Source of the DNA: Yersinia aleksiciae | Lineage (GTDB): Bacteria > Pseudomonadota > Gammaproteobacteria > Enterobacterales > Enterobacteriaceae | Direction: 5' to 3' | DNA length: 64,000 nucleotides | Assembly: GCF_001047675.1 (NCBI RefSeq) | Contig: NZ_CP011975.1 | Location: 495,710-559,709, forward strand | Shown: one piece after another, positions 8,799 to 18,610 of the stretch | Position numbering within the stretch: the stretch's first letter is position 1 | Layout: each line of letters starts with the position of its first letter | Translations under genes and position numbers: made by a program | The notes under the pieces: generated by a model | The model's database searches: none | What the model was told of the DNA's origin: nothing | Seen by the model: the letters and a program-made list of their open reading frames with translations, nothing else

Positions 8799-9210
8799 AT
8801 CGCCTCAACTGTATCGGCAAAGGATTTCAGGCGAAACACTCTGTATGCCTGCCGTAAAATACTGCATGCCTACCGTAAAATTAGTCTATTAGCGGGATAC
8901 GGATAATTTCATGCTAATAACTTTATACTGATAATGTAAAACATGCTGATAGTCACACCATGAGGTGGTAAGAACTTGGGGATAGTGTAAAACGTCAGTG
9001 CCCTTTAAATCATCAGCAAAAGTCTCAAAAACCCACTGAATACGACAAATATATAAACCTGCTGTTTTTGTAATTGATTCAGTAAGTTCCTAAGTAATTC
9101 AGTGGTAATTATAGACCGCTATCGAGATATTAATAATCAATAGTGGATAGTCTACAACCGGATTTCACGCTAGAATAAGTACATTATTTGGCGCGAAATT
9201 GAAGGTTCAC
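8799..9210. other. Gene-free region between the SUFU gene and yajD
   Basis: About 410 AT-rich bases between divergent genes. It contains a 21-bp tandem repeat (8841-8883) and a spaced perfect inverted repeat, CCACTGAAT at 9033-9041 with ATTCAGTGG at 9097-9105. No gene or clear promoter was recognised. The real yajD start is at 9211. Confidence 0.6.
8841..8883. repeat. 21-bp tandem repeat, two copies
   Basis: The unit CTGTATGCCTGCCGTAAAAT (8841 on) is repeated at 8862 as CTGCATGCCTACCGTAAAAT, with two differences over 20 bases and a period of 21. It lies about 45 bases upstream of the SUFU gene start, in its probable promoter region. Confidence 0.8.
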
Positions 9211-9552
9211 ATGGCATATATACCGAAGAATTACACCCGCTTAGAGAGTGGCTATCGGGAGAAAGCGCTGAAGATTTTCCCATGGGTTTGTGGTAAATGT
9301 TCGCGGGAGTTTGTTTATTCCAATCTGCGAGAACTGACGGTTCACCATGTTGACCATGATCACAGCAATAATCCCGAAGATGGTAGCAATTGGGAGATGT
9401 TATGCCTTTTTTGCCATGATCATGAACATTCTAAATACACCGAAGCGGATCAATATGGTTCAACTGTGATCGCTGGCGATGACGCCCAGAATGATCAGGG
9501 AGTGGCAACCCACAACCCATTCGCAAACCTAAAGTCATTGATGAAAAAATAA
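9211..9552 (+). CDS. yajD: HNH nuclease family protein YajD
   Basis: 113-residue protein of the HNH endonuclease superfamily. Two zinc-binding pairs are visible, C27xxC30 and C65xxC68, with the HNH core between and around them: H45 H46, a histidine/aspartate cluster HVDHDH (46-51), N60 W61, and HDHEH (69-73). This is a His-Asn-His nuclease fold, but no biochemical role is established for YajD. The ATG at 9211 is preferred to a TTG at 9199, because GAAGG lies 8 bases before the ATG and family members start at this point. Monocistronic. Confidence 0.9.
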   Translation: MAYIPKNYTRLESGYREKALKIFPWVCGKCSREFVYSNLRELTVHHVDHDHSNNPEDGSNWEMLCLFCHDHEHSKYTEADQYGSTVIAGDDAQNDQGVATHNPFANLKSLMKK

Positions 9553-9620
9553 GCCTGTTTGGTCGCGGAATTTATGGCGACCCATATTGCTTAATGATCA
9601 TCTTAATGGGTATTGAGTAG

Positions 9621-10160
9621 CTAGAAACCCAATAATTGCCGGTATGAACGGTACTCCTGCTGTGCTGATAATAATCCTAGTTTGTCGGCTAAATGTCGAC
9701 ATTCAGTCTCCAGACGATTAAGTGCTGTTGCATCATCAGTCATGATGGCTATTTCAGCAAAGTCACCCAGCCCTACCAAGTTATCCAGCGTGACGTGAAA
9801 CTTCCCAACAAAATAGATACTGCGTTGTTTTTCCAGTGTAAATGCAGGCTGATACCCTAATGTGCCCAACATGCTTTTCACTTTATCGATATCTTCAATA
9901 TTGCTGGCTTCACAACGCTCTGTTCCCGGACCTTTGATTATCCATAACCGAATGCCCGATGGGTTCATCTCCCGTAAAACCATACTGATCTTGTTAGCGG
10001 CTAATTCACCACCGTTAGCTTCCAGATAGATATCTTTTTCATGATTATTTAGGGTAAATGGTGTTGCTTGATATATCTTCAGCTGTTCATGTAATTGGTC
10101 GATATTCGAGATATGGAACTTTAACTCAACTTCATATTTACCAACAAAATGCTCACTCAT
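9621..10160 (-). CDS. cyaB: Class IV adenylate cyclase CyaB (CYTH domain)
   Basis: Makes cyclic AMP from ATP in the class IV (CYTH/thiamine-triphosphatase-fold) family. 179 residues, the length of the structurally known Y. pestis enzyme. The family signature HFxxxxExExK is complete: H4, F5, E10, E12 and K14. The two glutamates bind the metal in the closed beta barrel. Basic residues along alternate strands ([23 protein letters not shown]) would contact the triphosphate. E. coli uses only class I CyaA, so this is a second cyclase whose physiological role is unclear. It is transcribed away from dld. Confidence 0.9.
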   Translation of the reverse strand: MSEHFVGKYEVELKFHISNIDQLHEQLKIYQATPFTLNNHEKDIYLEANGGELAANKISMVLREMNPSGIRLWIIKGPGTERCEASNIEDIDKVKSMLGTLGYQPAFTLEKQRSIYFVGKFHVTLDNLVGLGDFAEIAIMTDDATALNRLETECRHLADKLGLLSAQQEYRSYRQLLGF

Positions 10161-10511
10161 AGAATACCTTACTGATCCGTGTAATGATTAATCCCGATCC
10201 TATACCTCATCGTGCCATGATCAAAATGATTATCGAAACATCGAATGGAGCTCCCCGTCCACATTCATTGGGTAACTTTCTTGCAAAATCATTAATGTTA
10301 ATAATATTAAAGTCATGATAACAACGATGATTGAAAGCAGCATAAGCGCTAATAATGTGAGGTTGCTCACAAAGAAAACGATTTATCGAGAAAGCCTCTC
10401 CTGCCTCATGTTTACTTCATGGCACTGACATATCCGTTTCATATAGATCTGAACGCGGGTGTAATGCCCAGTGATATAAATAAATCACTGCCATGACAGG
10501 AAATCACGCCA
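10161..10511. other. Divergent intergenic region cyaB-dld
   Basis: 351 bases without a gene. Apart from the inverted repeat just before dld (10469-10490), nothing recognisable beyond AT-rich stretches that may hold promoters. Confidence 0.6.
10469..10490. promoter_or_regulatory. Inverted repeat upstream of dld
   Basis: CAGTGAT (10469-10475) and ATCACTG (10484-10490) form a perfect 7-base dyad with an 8-base AT spacer, ending 21 bases before the dld ATG. It could be an operator; no regulator can be named. Confidence 0.35.
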
Positions 10512-12224
10512 ATGAATCACGCCAATAATGAAAAAACGCAAACCTTGCTGAATCAGTTGCAGCATATTGTGGGTGCACGTTACTTGCTCACCAGCGAACG
10601 GCAGACCGAGCGATATCGTAAGGGTTTCCGCTCTGGGGTGGGGGAAGCCCTCGCCGTAGTATTCCCTTCAACGTTATGGCAGCAATGGCAATTGCTACAA
10701 GCCTGTGTGGCAGCCGATACCATTGTTATCATGCAGGCAGCCAATACCGGGTTAACTGAAGGTTCCACACCCAGCGGCAATGATTACGATAGACCGATTG
10801 TCATACTGAATACTTTGCGCCTCAATCAAATTCAGTTATTGAATGATGGTAAGCAAGTTATTGGTTTTCCTGGGAGTACTCTGAATCAGCTAGAGAAACT
10901 GCTGAAACCTTATGATCGTGAACCGCATTCAGTGATTGGGTCATCTTGTATTGGCGCTTCCGTGGTTGGCGGTATTTGTAATAACTCAGGTGGATCTTTG
11001 GTTCAACGAGGGCCGGCATACACTGAAATGGCACTGTATGCGCAAATTGATACACAAGGTGAATTACAATTAATTAATCACTTAGGAATAGATTTAGGCA
11101 ATACACCCGAAGAGATCCTGCAACGTCTGGAACAAGGTGAATATCGAGCCAGTGATATTAAACAAGGCGCAGAACAAACCTCAGACCACGAATATGCCAC
11201 TCGAGTCCGAGATATTGATGCACCGACCCCTTCCCGCTTTAATGCTGATCCCAGACGCTTATTTGAAGCTTCCGGCTGCGCCGGTAAATTAGCGATATTT
11301 GCCGTACGACTGGATACTTTCCCGAGTGAAAAACAGCAGCAAGTCTTTTATATCGGTACCAATCAAACCCAAGTGTTGACTGAATTACGCCGCGCTATTT
11401 TACGTGACTTCAAGCAGTTGCCTGTAGCTGGCGAGTATATGCACCGCGATATTTTCGATATCGCCGAAGTGTACGGCAAAGACACTTTTATCATGATAAA
11501 TAGGATCGGTACCAATAACATCCCCCGCTTCTTTAGCTTAAAAGGCAAAATTGATGCCCGTTTGAGTAAAGTCCCTTTTCTCATCGACCACTTAACAGAT
11601 CGGGTAATGCAAGGCTTCAGCCAGGTACTGCCTAATCATCTGCCTAAGCGCCTTAAAACGTATCGTAATAAATATGAGCATCATCTACTGCTTAAAATGT
11701 CAGGCGATGGCATTGCGGAAGCACAGCAATTTTTGAAAGACTTTTTTGCCACAGCGGAAGGTAATTTTATTACCTGCACCGCAGATGAAGGTAAAAAGGC
11801 ATTTTTACACCGATTTGCAGCAGCAGGTGCTGCGGTGCGCTATCACGCTGTTCACTCAGACAAAGTGGAAGATATTCTGGCACTGGATATTGCCCTACGA
11901 CGCAATGAAGAGCAGTGGTTTGAGGCTCTTCCACCGGAAATAGATCAATGTCTGGTCGCCAAGCTCTATTATGGCCACTTCCTGTGTCATGTATTCCATC
12001 AGGATTATATTGTGAAGAAAGGTGTCGATACCCAAGCACTAAAACAGAAGATGCTGGCGCTGTTGAATGACAAAGGTGCGGAATACCCAGCGGAGCATAA
12101 TGTCGGGCATCTTTATATTGCTAAACCCGCATTGAGGGCGTTTTATCAGCAGAACGATCCAACCAACAGCTTTAACCCTGGGATCGGCAAAACGTCAAAA
12201 TTGAAGTACTGGCAAGAGAAATGA
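10512..12224 (+). CDS. dld: Quinone-dependent D-lactate dehydrogenase
   Basis: Peripheral inner-membrane FAD enzyme that oxidises D-lactate to pyruvate and passes electrons to quinone. 570 residues, close to the 571 of E. coli Dld. The N-terminal PCMH-type FAD domain (~30-270) includes ANTGLTEGSTPSG and the SSCIGASVVGGICNNSGG phosphate-binding stretch. The middle and C-terminal parts contain the membrane-binding and cap regions, and the end has EHNVGHLYIA and DPTNSFNPGIGKTSK. AGGAAA lies 12 bases before the ATG. It converges on pbpG, the same neighbour as in E. coli. Confidence 0.95.
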   Translation: MNHANNEKTQTLLNQLQHIVGARYLLTSERQTERYRKGFRSGVGEALAVVFPSTLWQQWQLLQACVAADTIVIMQAANTGLTEGSTPSGNDYDRPIVILNTLRLNQIQLLNDGKQVIGFPGSTLNQLEKLLKPYDREPHSVIGSSCIGASVVGGICNNSGGSLVQRGPAYTEMALYAQIDTQGELQLINHLGIDLGNTPEEILQRLEQGEYRASDIKQGAEQTSDHEYATRVRDIDAPTPSRFNADPRRLFEASGCAGKLAIFAVRLDTFPSEKQQQVFYIGTNQTQVLTELRRAILRDFKQLPVAGEYMHRDIFDIAEVYGKDTFIMINRIGTNNIPRFFSLKGKIDARLSKVPFLIDHLTDRVMQGFSQVLPNHLPKRLKTYRNKYEHHLLLKMSGDGIAEAQQFLKDFFATAEGNFITCTADEGKKAFLHRFAAAGAAVRYHAVHSDKVEDILALDIALRRNEEQWFEALPPEIDQCLVAKLYYGHFLCHVFHQDYIVKKGVDTQALKQKMLALLNDKGAEYPAEHNVGHLYIAKPALRAFYQQNDPTNSFNPGIGKTSKLKYWQEK

Positions 12225-12300
12225 TGACCACCTATCGCATTGAATAAAGTGTTATCTGAGTGGCAGCCCTATATCATCTTCATTCAGACTAAAGCTATAA

Positions 12301-12332
12301 GCAGAATTTACAGCCTTAATTGCAAATTCTGC
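12301..12332. terminator. Possible shared terminator between dld and pbpG
   Basis: GCAGAATTT (12301-12309) pairs perfectly with AAATTCTGC (12324-12332) over a 14-base loop, midway between the convergent stops. There is no strong T tract, so the call is tentative. Confidence 0.35.
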
Positions 12333-12353
12333 CATTCAATGCCCCTGAGATAC

Positions 12354-13295
12354 TTATTCTGAAACCTGAGCTAAACGTGCTTGGGTATCTTTTTGCTGTC
12401 GATAGCTTTTCGCTGCACCAGGAATCGGTGCAGCTTTGCCGGTTTCCATCCAACTACGTAGGCGGTTTGCATCAGCAAAGTGGGTATACTTGCCAAAAGC
12501 ATCTAACACCACGAGTGCGACAGGGCGATTACCAATAACGGTACGCATCGCCAGACAGTGCCCAGCTTGGTTAGTAAAACCCGTTTTTGTCAGCTGAATA
12601 TTCCATTTATCGTTATAAACCAAATGGTTAGTATTACGGAAAGGCAATGTGTAATTGGGGTCACGGAAAGTGGCCATTTTCTCTGTCGTGGTACTCAACT
12701 GCCCAATTAGTGGATATTGCTTGGTCGCTATCAGCAGTTTTGTCAGGTCACTAGCCGTGGAGACATTATTAATCGACAGGCCGGTGGGTTCGACATAACG
12801 TGTTTTCGTCATTCCCAAAGATTTGGCTTTCGCATTCATTGCCTTGATAAATGCGTTATAACCACCAGGATAGTGATGAGCCAGACTGGCCGCAGCACGG
12901 TTTTCTGACGACATTAATGCCAGCAGCAGCATATCTTTTCGGCTAATTTCACTGTTGACCCGAACTCGCGAAAATACCCCTTTCATCTCTTTAGTTTGAT
13001 GAATATCGACGGAGATAATCTCATCGAGAGGTAATTTAGCATCCAATACCACCATGGCTGTCATCAGTTTAGTGATCGACGCAATAGGGACGACTTCATC
13101 TGGATTATTGGCATAAATGACTTTATTTGTTTGTAGATCAACCACCATTGCACTCCCGGACGCCAGCTCCAAGGGGGCCTTCCCTTTAGTCTCAGTCGTT
13201 CCACCACTGGCTGCGGCTAAAGGGGCAACACTGATGCCAGTCGATAAAAGCAAAATACTTAATAATGCAGAACGGATTTTCACATGCATGTTCAT
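12354..13295 (-). CDS. pbpG: D-alanyl-D-alanine endopeptidase PBP7
   Basis: Periplasmic penicillin-binding protein that cuts D-Ala-meso-DAP cross-links in peptidoglycan. 313 residues. A signal peptide of ~28 residues ends ...VAPLAAA. All three catalytic motifs are present: SxxK at S73-K76 (SITK), SxN at S130-N132 (SEN) and KTG at K237-G239. The sequence lacks the large C-terminal domain of PBP5-type carboxypeptidases, as expected for PBP7. It converges with dld, as in E. coli. Confidence 0.93.
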   Translation of the reverse strand: MNMHVKIRSALLSILLLSTGISVAPLAAASGGTTETKGKAPLELASGSAMVVDLQTNKVIYANNPDEVVPIASITKLMTAMVVLDAKLPLDEIISVDIHQTKEMKGVFSRVRVNSEISRKDMLLLALMSSENRAAASLAHHYPGGYNAFIKAMNAKAKSLGMTKTRYVEPTGLSINNVSTASDLTKLLIATKQYPLIGQLSTTTEKMATFRDPNYTLPFRNTNHLVYNDKWNIQLTKTGFTNQAGHCLAMRTVIGNRPVALVVLDAFGKYTHFADANRLRSWMETGKAAPIPGAAKSYRQQKDTQARLAQVSE

Positions 13296-13700
13296 CAGCT
13301 TAAATAGGTTGTTGGGAGTGATTGTGGTTGGTCCAGCGCATTATAAATTACAGCAATGCCCCGCGCATCACACATTCTCCAAATGATTGTTACAAAGATT
13401 AAGGCTGAGTAATCATTGCCCAAAGGTAAACATTTTTCAGTGGTAACAGGGCATGTCGTGATTGTAAGGCGTATTTTGAACGATAACGGTTGTTTATAAA
13501 ACAATCAAGGCCCACTAGATATACCTTGGTCAGGGAGATTACTTTAAGTAGATTATATGACGGTGAAGTAAATTTGTGCAGGCATTAACCGCAGAAACCT
13601 AAACTGTAGCTCAATAGTAGTAAAAAAGATCCTGCTAAATTAATTATTGACTTATAATTGTCAGCATGATTTTTAATAATTCAGATTTATAGGTATTAAT
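13296..13700. other. Intergenic region upstream of pbpG
   Basis: 405 AT-rich bases between divergent genes. It must contain the promoters of pbpG and of the small gene at 13701. A TTGACT/TATAAT-like stretch at about 13645-13656 has the wrong spacing for a single promoter. No gene seen. Confidence 0.5.
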
Positions 13701-13877
13701 ATGGGAACGACAATTTTTGGTATTATCTTCGGTGTATTTTTGATAGCGGCAGGTTTAGCTGATATTCATGATGAAAATCTTACATCACTGACATTTTGGG
13801 TTGATGCATTACTGATTTTTATTGGCGCTGTATTCCTATTAGGTATAGCTAAATTTATTGGTCGCAAGAAGAAATAG
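13701..13877 (+). CDS. 58-residue two-helix membrane protein (unrecognised)
   Basis: Small open frame beginning MGTTIFGIIFGVFLIAAGLA. Two hydrophobic segments (residues ~4-20 and ~35-52) are separated by a short acidic loop (DIHDEN), and the C-terminus is basic (GRKKK), so both ends should face the cytoplasm. AGGT lies 8 bases before the ATG, and a good terminator follows at 13899-13921. Together these support a real, independently transcribed gene. The function is unknown; similar two-helix proteins often act as stress-related membrane regulators, but nothing here shows that. Confidence 0.65.
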   Translation: MGTTIFGIIFGVFLIAAGLADIHDENLTSLTFWVDALLIFIGAVFLLGIAKFIGRKKK

Positions 13878-14180
13878 CCATACATTATCATTGATCATAA
13901 AAGGCGTGTAATGCGTCTTTTACTCGCGTGACTATATACTCTTTAATCGTTATTACAAACCTCATAAATTTGTAGCCTAATATCAATTCGAAACTTAATC
14001 ATTAACATTTTAAATGTATATTTCTATTTTAGTCCTTTCTGGGCTAGACATAACCTGTGTATTATACTTCACTGCACGAGCATGCTTTCTTTATGTATCT
14101 TCATATAAATAGAGATATTATATTATTGCACAATAGTTATTAGCCGTTATCGTGCAGCTACCTTAAGAAGGAACTTATTG
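13878..14180. other. Intergenic region before the unrecognised exported protein
   Basis: 303 bases, very AT-rich. It holds the terminator at 13899-13921 and the AAGGA ribosome-binding site of the next gene; nothing else recognised. Confidence 0.6.
13899..13921 (+). terminator. Terminator after the 58-residue membrane protein gene
   Basis: AAAAGGCGT pairs with the following GCGTCTTTT over nine positions (two G-T) around a 5-base loop and ends in a TTTT run. It lies 22 bases after the stop. Confidence 0.6.
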
Positions 14181-14813
14181 ATGAAAAATACCCCTATTAC
14201 ATTAATATTACTTATGAGCGGTTTAGTGGAGGTAGGCTCTGCATCTGCCAGTGAGATTACACTATGGCGCGAGCCAGCGCCTATCGTAAAAGAAGGGAAA
14301 TATTACAGTCTTATCGTGGATCGAGGCGAACTGCAAAAAGCAGTCAAAAGTAGCAATAATGATTATCTCTTCTCTGAGAAAGGAAGTGGTATTAAGCCCT
14401 TAGTGATAATCGGGACGCCACTCGAAATTTCAGAATTTTTGATTAAAAACGAAACTCGAGGTATCGAAAACCATATTAAAGATCTTCCTGATATTTATAT
14501 GGGCATCACAAATTATGTGCCGCATAAGCGCTTTAGCGGTTTATTCCCATTACATGATCTGTTGAGTAAAACTGTCATGCAGGCATTAAAATTCGTCCCG
14601 GTTGGCACTATCGTAACTGATGCTGCGGGTATGCCTTCTAATATAAATGAAATGTACCAAGTTATTAAGCAGTTAAGCCATAAAGAGAAAGCCGATGGCA
14701 ATGTGCTTTATGTTAAGTTCAGCTATCTTCCAGAAGATGGAATGAAAAAAGTGGCGACTAAAACAGTAAGCTTCGGTAAAATTCTCAAAATAATGCGGCA
14801 TGAAGGGCATTAA
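14181..14813 (+). CDS. Exported protein of unknown function
   Basis: 210 residues, not recognised as a member of any family I know. A clear signal peptide runs to about residue 24 (ITLILLMSGLVEVGSASASE), so it is probably periplasmic or secreted. The mature part is a mixed alpha/beta soluble protein without cysteines and with many lysines. It contains PLVIIGTPLEISEFLI and a hydrophobic VGTIVTDAAGMP stretch. The ATG at 14181 follows AAGGA by about 10 bases; an in-frame TTG precedes it directly. The surrounding DNA is AT-rich. It converges on dusC. Being absent from the E. coli neighbourhood, it may be an accessory gene. Confidence 0.7.
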   Translation: MKNTPITLILLMSGLVEVGSASASEITLWREPAPIVKEGKYYSLIVDRGELQKAVKSSNNDYLFSEKGSGIKPLVIIGTPLEISEFLIKNETRGIENHIKDLPDIYMGITNYVPHKRFSGLFPLHDLLSKTVMQALKFVPVGTIVTDAAGMPSNINEMYQVIKQLSHKEKADGNVLYVKFSYLPEDGMKKVATKTVSFGKILKIMRHEGH

Positions 14814-14942
14814 AAATCTCATAAATATGACTGTTGTAAACACGTACAGTTGATCCGTTTGCAACAGCTTTTACTTACCTATTTCCGTGCAAAAAAGTTA
14901 ATAACTGAATGATTGAGTATTAACTTAACAGATATCTGCAAA

Positions 14943-15875
14943 TCAAATGCGTTGAATTGCCAGTGCGATATCTTTCGAGGTTTTTAACGCACGTATTTCA
15001 CTGAATAAGTCCGTAGCTTCACTGTATTCTTTACGTAGATAGCCTAGCCACTGTTTGATGCGCGCCACATGATATAAACCGGTATCACCCTGCTTTTCCA
15101 ACTGTACATATTTTTGTAGCAGTTTGACCACTTCCGGCCACAGCATACGCGGTTCGTTATACTTAACAACGCGACTCAGATTAGGGACATTCAGCGCACC
15201 GCGCCCTAACATCACTGCATCACAGCCCGTGACGCTCATGCACTCTTGCGCACTCTGGTAATCCCAGATTTCACCGTTGGCGATCACCGGGATAGTGAGG
15301 CGCTGGCGGATTTCGCCTATGGCCTGCCAGTTGATCCGTTCAGCCTGATAGCCATCTTCTTTGGTTCGGCCATGTACCGCCAATTCTGTCGCACCTGCTT
15401 GCTGTACAGCATCGGCGATCTCAAACTGACGATCACCAGAATCCCAACCTAAGCGGATTTTAACGGTGACCGGTAAATGCGCAGGCACAGCTTCACGCAT
15501 TGCCTTTGCGCCCTGATAAATCAGTTCAGGATCTTTCAGCAATGTGGCTCCACCGCCACTGCCGTTAACCAGCTTTGAAGGGCAACCACAGTTTAAATCG
15601 ACGCCATATGAGCCAAGTTCTACTGCGCGGGCGGCGTTTTCCGCCAGCCACTCGGGATACTGCCCCAGTAATTGGATACGAACTAATGTGCCAGACTGAG
15701 TGCGACTTTGATTATGCAATTCAGGACACAAGCGGTAGAAGGATTTCGCAGGCAATAGCTGATCGACCACTCGCAGGAACTCGGTGATACAAAGGTCATA
15801 ATCATTCACTTCACTGAGTAATTGGCGCACCAGTGAATCTAATACACCTTCCATCGGTGCCAATATTACCCGCAT
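14943..15875 (-). CDS. dusC: tRNA-dihydrouridine(16) synthase DusC
   Basis: FMN enzyme that reduces uridine 16 in the D-loop of tRNA using NADPH. 310 residues. The TIM barrel begins with the flavin-binding APMEGV motif at residues 6-11. The catalytic loop DLNCGCPSK holds the general acid C98. Further flavin contacts are VKIRLGW, AVHGRT and IANGEI. The C-terminal tRNA-recognition domain contains [13 protein letters not shown]. Sequence length and the specific N-terminus match the DusC subgroup rather than DusA or DusB. Confidence 0.93.
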   Translation of the reverse strand: MRVILAPMEGVLDSLVRQLLSEVNDYDLCITEFLRVVDQLLPAKSFYRLCPELHNQSRTQSGTLVRIQLLGQYPEWLAENAARAVELGSYGVDLNCGCPSKLVNGSGGGATLLKDPELIYQGAKAMREAVPAHLPVTVKIRLGWDSGDRQFEIADAVQQAGATELAVHGRTKEDGYQAERINWQAIGEIRQRLTIPVIANGEIWDYQSAQECMSVTGCDAVMLGRGALNVPNLSRVVKYNEPRMLWPEVVKLLQKYVQLEKQGDTGLYHVARIKQWLGYLRKEYSEATDLFSEIRALKTSKDIALAIQRI

Positions 15876-16024
15876 GCTAATTATCTCGATCCATTATTCA
15901 TACCATGACACTTTCCGGCCCCTGGCTATCAACTCCACCCAGTATAACCCTAAAAAAGACCGGCAATAATACGGGGGAATAGAGACGTAAAACAAGGGAT
16001 AACCGTTTCGTCGCTGCAATTGAG

Positions 16025-16058
16025 ATGAAAAAAAACCGCCTCCAAGAAGAAGCGGTTT
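16025..16058 (-). terminator. Rho-independent terminator of rhlE
   Basis: On the minus strand AAACCGCTTC pairs with GAGGCGGTTT over 10 bases (one G-T), followed by a run of eight T. It lies 24 bases past the rhlE stop. Confidence 0.9.
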
Positions 16059-16081
16059 CATCAGCAAACAGCATTTGCAGC

Positions 16082-17437
16082 TTATTCGCCCGGATTGCGG
16101 CTACGTCCGCGAGAGGACGGGCCGGCTGGACGGCGTTGACCATCAGCCTGGCTACGTGGACGACTGTTACGACTATCGCCACGACCTGCTGCCCCTCCCC
16201 CATTTTGTGGACGACCTGCGCTGCTGCCACGGCCCATTCCTGGACGTTGCGCGCCACGGCCCTGGCGGCCATTTTGAATCGGATCAGCTTTAATGCTTGG
16301 GTCCGGCTCATAGCCTTCCAGCGCAATGCGTGGAATTTCACGTTTCAGCAAACGTTCGATATCACGCAGCAGTTTGTGCTCATCAACGCAAACCAGTGAA
16401 ATCGCTTCACCGGTACGTTCCGCGCGGCCAGTACGGCCAATACGGTGCACATAATCTTCTGGAACGTTTGGCAACTCATAGTTAACCACATGAGGTAACT
16501 GATCGATATCCAGACCACGAGCAGCGATATCAGTCGCGACCAGTACCCGGATTTTGCCGTCTTTAAAATCAGCCAGTGCACGAGTACGTGCGCCTTGGCT
16601 CTTATTACCGTGAATAGCGGCGGCAGTGATGCCGTCTTTATTCAGCTGTTCGGCCAAATGGTTCGCGCCGTGTTTAGTGCGGTTAAACACCAACACTTGC
16701 TGCCAGTTGCCTTCGCCAATCATCTGAGATAACAGCTCGCGTTTGCGGTTTTTATCCACAAAATGAACGCTTTGGGTGATTTGCTCAGAAGCCGTATTAC
16801 GGCGAGCCACTTCAACCGAGACCGGGTTGTGCAGCAGTTTGCTGGCCAAACCTTTAATCTCATCAGAGAAGGTAGCGGAGAACAGCAGGTTCTGGCGCTT
16901 AGCTGGCAGTTTGGCCAATACGCGACGAATATCGTGAATAAAGCCCATATCCAGCATGCGGTCAGCTTCGTCCAACACCAAAATCTCAATTTTGGAGAGG
17001 TCAACGGCGTTCTGATGTTCCAGATCCAGTAAACGGCCTGGAGTGGCAACCAAAATATCGACACCACCACGCAATTTCATCATCTGTGGGTTAATGCTAA
17101 CGCCACCAAATACCACCAGCGAACGCAGCTTCAGGTATTTGCTGTAACTCTGTACGTTTTCGTCAATCTGCGCAGCCAGTTCACGAGTTGGCGTTAAAAT
17201 CAACGCGCGCACCGGGCGACGACCTTTAATTGGTTCTTGGTTCTGGTTAAGCAGTTGCAACAGCGGCAAGGTGAAGCCCGCAGTTTTACCGGTACCGGTT
17301 TGAGCACTGGCCATTAAATCACGGCCTTCCAGTACCACAGGGATTGCCTGACGCTGTATTGGCGTCGGCACAAGATAGCCCTGCTCTTCAACAGCACGCA
17401 GGATGTCGGCGTTTAGGCCGAGAGAATCAAATGACAT
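16082..17437 (-). CDS. rhlE: ATP-dependent DEAD-box RNA helicase RhlE
   Basis: RNA helicase linked in E. coli to ribosome assembly and mRNA turnover. 451 residues from the preferred start. The N-terminal Q motif ends at TPIQRQ (25-30), motif I is AQTGTGKT (45-52), motif Ia PTRELA, motif II DEAD (156-159), motif III SAT (187-189), and motif [10 protein letters not shown]. Beyond ~380 is a basic, Gly/Arg/Gln-rich low-complexity tail that probably binds RNA. The open frame extends 52 codons upstream, but that part has no homology-like features, whereas residue 1 at 17437 (MSFDSLGLN) matches the family start. It is divergent from cecR. Confidence 0.95.
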   Translation of the reverse strand: MSFDSLGLNADILRAVEEQGYLVPTPIQRQAIPVVLEGRDLMASAQTGTGKTAGFTLPLLQLLNQNQEPIKGRRPVRALILTPTRELAAQIDENVQSYSKYLKLRSLVVFGGVSINPQMMKLRGGVDILVATPGRLLDLEHQNAVDLSKIEILVLDEADRMLDMGFIHDIRRVLAKLPAKRQNLLFSATFSDEIKGLASKLLHNPVSVEVARRNTASEQITQSVHFVDKNRKRELLSQMIGEGNWQQVLVFNRTKHGANHLAEQLNKDGITAAAIHGNKSQGARTRALADFKDGKIRVLVATDIAARGLDIDQLPHVVNYELPNVPEDYVHRIGRTGRAERTGEAISLVCVDEHKLLRDIERLLKREIPRIALEGYEPDPSIKADPIQNGRQGRGAQRPGMGRGSSAGRPQNGGGAAGRGDSRNSRPRSQADGQRRPAGPSSRGRSRNPGE

Positions 17438-17831
17438 ATTACGAGAAGCTCCAGATCTTCCCAATCCCGGCGATATCGTCAGGTGCAGTTTCAAGGGAAG
17501 ATTATCAGACGAGGCATGAATTGAGGCATTACCACGAGGATTGGCACAAACTGCAGTGCACCATTGCGGCTGATTATAACAGATGTTTAGCAAGAAAAGG
17601 GATATTTACACGCTTATTCAGTTTTTTAATGCGACATACATCAGAAAAACTGACTTATTACTGGCTATTAATCCAGCTCAGCTCACAAAAATAGGGCTTT
17701 GACGCGCCATAACTTTACAGATTCACAAGGTGAGCCTAAAGTTAATCATATGATTGATTTATTATTTAGCCATCTATTAATATTGGCATAAATGAGATTC
17801 ATCTAAAACCCGTTGACCGAGTAGGGAGCCT
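17438..17831. promoter_or_regulatory. Divergent control region rhlE-cecR
   Basis: 394 bases between divergent genes. An inverted repeat ATTTAGCCA (17764-17772) with TTGGCATAAAT (17783-17793) and a perfect 12-base palindrome AATCATATGATT (17744-17755) lie upstream of cecR. In E. coli CecR controls both rhlE and its own operon, so one of these may be its operator. This is inference. Confidence 0.35.
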
Positions 17832-18542
17832 ATGTCCCATTCCACCCCTCATGCCTTAACCTCATCTGTGCCAGTGACCAGTCGTGGTGAGCAAGCACGT
17901 CAGCAACTGATTCAGGCAGCAACCGAATTATTTGGTGAACTGGGCCTGAAAGGCGCGACGACCCGAGAGATTGCGCAGCGGGCAGGTCAAAATATTGCCG
18001 CCATCACTTACTATTTCAACTCTAAAGAGGGGTTGTATCTGGCGGTGGCTCAGCAAATCGCTGATTTTATCCAGCAAGCCTTTTCCCCGTTGGCGCAGGA
18101 GATTGACCAATTCCTCCAGCGCCCGCTGCAGGATCAAACTGCCGAGCAACAGTTGCACTATATTCGCCGTGGGTTACTGGAGTTCAGTCATTTAATGACC
18201 CAACCAGAAACCTTAAATATGAGCAAAATCATGGCGCGTGAGCAACTCTCACCCAGTGATGCCTACCCGCTGATTCATGCCCAAGCCATTGCGCCATTGC
18301 ACCAAAAATTGAACCTGCTGCTGGCTGCATTCATTGGTGCTGATGCCAGTGCAACTAAAACTATTCTTCATACCCATGCATTGATTGGTGAGGTTTTGGC
18401 TTTTCGTATGGGCCGCGAGACGATCCGCCGACAAGCGGGTTGGCAGGAGATTGGTCAGGCTGAAATTGAGATGATTAATCAGGTGCTTATCGAACATATT
18501 GACCTGCTTCTTTACGGATTGCGGGCCAAGGCAGCAAAGTGA
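17832..18542 (+). CDS. cecR: TetR-family regulator CecR (YbiH)
   Basis: DNA-binding regulator that in E. coli controls the ybhGFSR efflux operon and rhlE and affects sensitivity to cefoperazone and chloramphenicol. 236 residues. The TetR helix-turn-helix lies at ~18-65: a RQQLIQAATELFGELG helix, then TTREIAQRAGQNIAAITYYF, the classic recognition region ending in YYFNSKEGLY. The C-terminal DUF1956-like ligand domain fills the rest. Its place directly before ybhG on the same strand supports the name. Confidence 0.9.
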   Translation: MSHSTPHALTSSVPVTSRGEQARQQLIQAATELFGELGLKGATTREIAQRAGQNIAAITYYFNSKEGLYLAVAQQIADFIQQAFSPLAQEIDQFLQRPLQDQTAEQQLHYIRRGLLEFSHLMTQPETLNMSKIMAREQLSPSDAYPLIHAQAIAPLHQKLNLLLAAFIGADASATKTILHTHALIGEVLAFRMGRETIRRQAGWQEIGQAEIEMINQVLIEHIDLLLYGLRAKAAK

Positions 18543-18610
18543 AATCGCGACTGTTTTCTCATAAAGATCATGACGGTGGTGATAAAAGTCAGTAACAGAT
18601 AGGGAGCATT

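Noticed and set aside
13295-13504. 69-codon minus-strand frame upstream of pbpG
   Set aside because: No ribosome-binding site, low-quality composition, and it occupies the region that must hold the pbpG promoter.
16082-17593. Longer RhlE start at 17593
   Set aside because: The extra 52 residues contain no conserved sequence and overlap the divergent promoter region; family members start at MSFDSL.
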